Origin: Anaerolineae bacterium
GTDB taxonomy: Bacteria; Chloroflexota; Anaerolineae; Anaerolineales; Villigracilaceae
Direction: 5' to 3'
Assembly: GCA_017303735.1 (NCBI GenBank)
Contig: JAFLCF010000056.1
Coordinates: 1-22,549 of the forward strand
Length of the DNA stretch: 22,549 nt
A program made the position numbers and the translations under genes. This document shows, one piece after another, positions 21,751-22,549 of this stretch. The notes below the pieces were generated by a model that saw only the letters and a list, made by a program, of their open reading frames with translations, did no database searches and had not been told where the DNA came from. How positions within the stretch are numbered: position 1 is the first letter of the stretch; each line of letters starts with the position of its first letter.

Positions 21751-22549
21751 TTATTGGATTTGAATGGATTGGATGAGCGCTTCGATCTGGGTTAAATTCG
21801 GTTGGAAGCTGTCTGGGCTGGCGGCGTTGAGTAGATCGGTAACGCCTTGAAAATATGCGTTAAGCGCATTGACATCGCCAATGTCGCTGGGATAGATAAT
21901 TCCATCGGCAGAAGGATTTTCTCCATTAGCTTGCAGCGGAAGTGTGACGGGAAGCATCATCGCGACCATATACTTGCCGTCGCTTGTGAGACCTTCATAG
22001 TGATAGAAGCTGCCATCTCTTAAAATAGGACCAGGAAATTGTGCATATTGTGAAGTCATGCCAACGCCATTCCCATTTTTAAAGGCGATCAATTTTGCCT
22101 GGGCTGCATATTGCTGGGCAGCTGCACCATTAAAAGGAATTGTGGATAGATTCTCGTTTGTTAGTGGCATAGAGGGGCTTGCCAGGAGAGCTTGTAATTT
22201 TGCGATGCTGCTCTGTGCCCAAGGGTTGACTGCTGCATATTCCTGCGCTGGGTAAATGCGAATGACGGGTGGGAAGAAATCATCACTGGGAGAATAATTT
22301 ACCAGCACAAATTCAATATATTCTGGTGAGACGCCCCACGGTCCGCCTGTGGATTCATCGGCGGCTGGCACAATTTGGTTGGATGTTGCGATTGCCAGCC
22401 CTTCAGGAATGACAAAGCTCACGTTTTGAAAAGTAACAGGGATGCCGGTGGGTTGGCTAGTTGCGGTAGGGTTGTTTGCGGCTTGTTCGGTGACGGCTTG
22501 CAAGGTGGCGGCAACAACCGTTTCGATCGTTGGCTGGTCTGATTGAGGC
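21751..22549 (-). CDS. Lipoprotein (N-terminus outside the window), paralogue of the 20506 gene product
   Basis: The minus-strand reading is open to the window edge. At least 265 residues are seen and the gene continues beyond 22549. The visible N-terminal part (TIETVVAATLQAVTEQAANN) followed by a Pro/Thr linker matches Ala/Thr-rich lipoprotein spacers; the signal peptide is not visible. A TTG at 22503 could be read as a start but lies inside this linker, so I reject it. The mature domain (from about TFQNVSFVIPEGL) is homologous to that of 20506-21345, with the same C-terminal pattern and end (PDSFQPNLTQIEALIQSIQI). The cupin gene follows after 11 bases. No known function was recognised. Confidence 0.78.
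   Translation of the reverse strand, partial: PQSDQPTIETVVAATLQAVTEQAANNPTATSQPTGIPVTFQNVSFVIPEGLAIATSNQIVPAADESTGGPWGVSPEYIEFVLVNYSPSDDFFPPVIRIYPAQEYAAVNPWAQSSIAKLQALLASPSMPLTNENLSTIPFNGAAAQQYAAQAKLIAFKNGNGVGMTSQYAQFPGPILRDGSFYHYEGLTSDGKYMVAMMLPVTLPLQANGENPSADGIIYPSDIGDVNALNAYFQGVTDLLNAASPDSFQPNLTQIEALIQSIQIQ

Noticed and set aside
22501..22503. TTG as start of the edge lipoprotein
   Set aside because: The frame stays open to the window end and the codons upstream encode the same lipoprotein-type linker, so the true start is outside.
1..22549. CRISPR arrays, insertion sequences, prophage or toxin-antitoxin genes
   Set aside because: No regularly spaced direct repeats, transposase, integrase or phage proteins were seen; the repeats present are palindromic intergenic elements.

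Overview
This window reads as ordinary chromosome from a bacterium, most probably Chloroflexota, class Anaerolineae. The assignment is an inference from gene style, not from a 16S gene. The supporting signs are a topoisomerase I with an extra N-terminal zinc ribbon, lipoproteins with Ala/Thr/Pro-rich linkers and an SH3 domain, and a roadblock/V4R gene pair. Coding density is high and GC is near 50%. No insertion sequence, prophage or CRISPR array is visible, and no gene-free stretch exceeds 300 bases.

Left part (1-2852): a palindromic dispersed repeat, a predicted membrane protein with a K+-channel-like pore loop, a bidirectional terminator and a leftward UMF1/Atg22-like MFS transporter. Middle part (2894-10456): rightward housekeeping genes. 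These are ffh (SRP GTPase, with a second repeat copy in its leader), then rpsP-khpA-rimM (ribosomal protein S16, KH RNA-binding protein, 16S processing factor), dprA (DNA uptake/recombination), a mannose-1-phosphate guanylyltransferase and topA. A two-TM protein of unknown function (10603-11598) ends at a strong bidirectional terminator and converges on greA.

From 11638 to 13637 four genes run leftward: greA, a dGTPase-like HD hydrolase, tRNA-Leu(UAA) and tRNA-Asp(GUC). A 270-bp region with divergent promoters then drives a rightward operon: roadblock/LC7 protein, V4R-domain protein, response regulator with a GGDEF-like domain that has lost its signature, and a dolichol-phosphate-mannose-synthase-like glycosyltransferase. 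typA/BipA follows with its own promoter and leader hairpin.

Right part (18575-22549): a leftward operon whose promoter lies outside the window. It encodes a lipoprotein (N-terminus cut by the window edge), a cupin, a second lipoprotein paralogous to the first, a homogentisate 1,2-dioxygenase homologue and an SH3/fibronectin-like lipoprotein.

The least explained items are the roadblock-V4R-receiver/degenerate-GGDEF-glycosyltransferase operon, the paralogous lipoproteins around a cupin, the terminator-like hairpins at the very start of the topA and typA transcripts, two promoters placed for leaderless transcripts, and several palindromic repeats. None of these is proven to be a new system.
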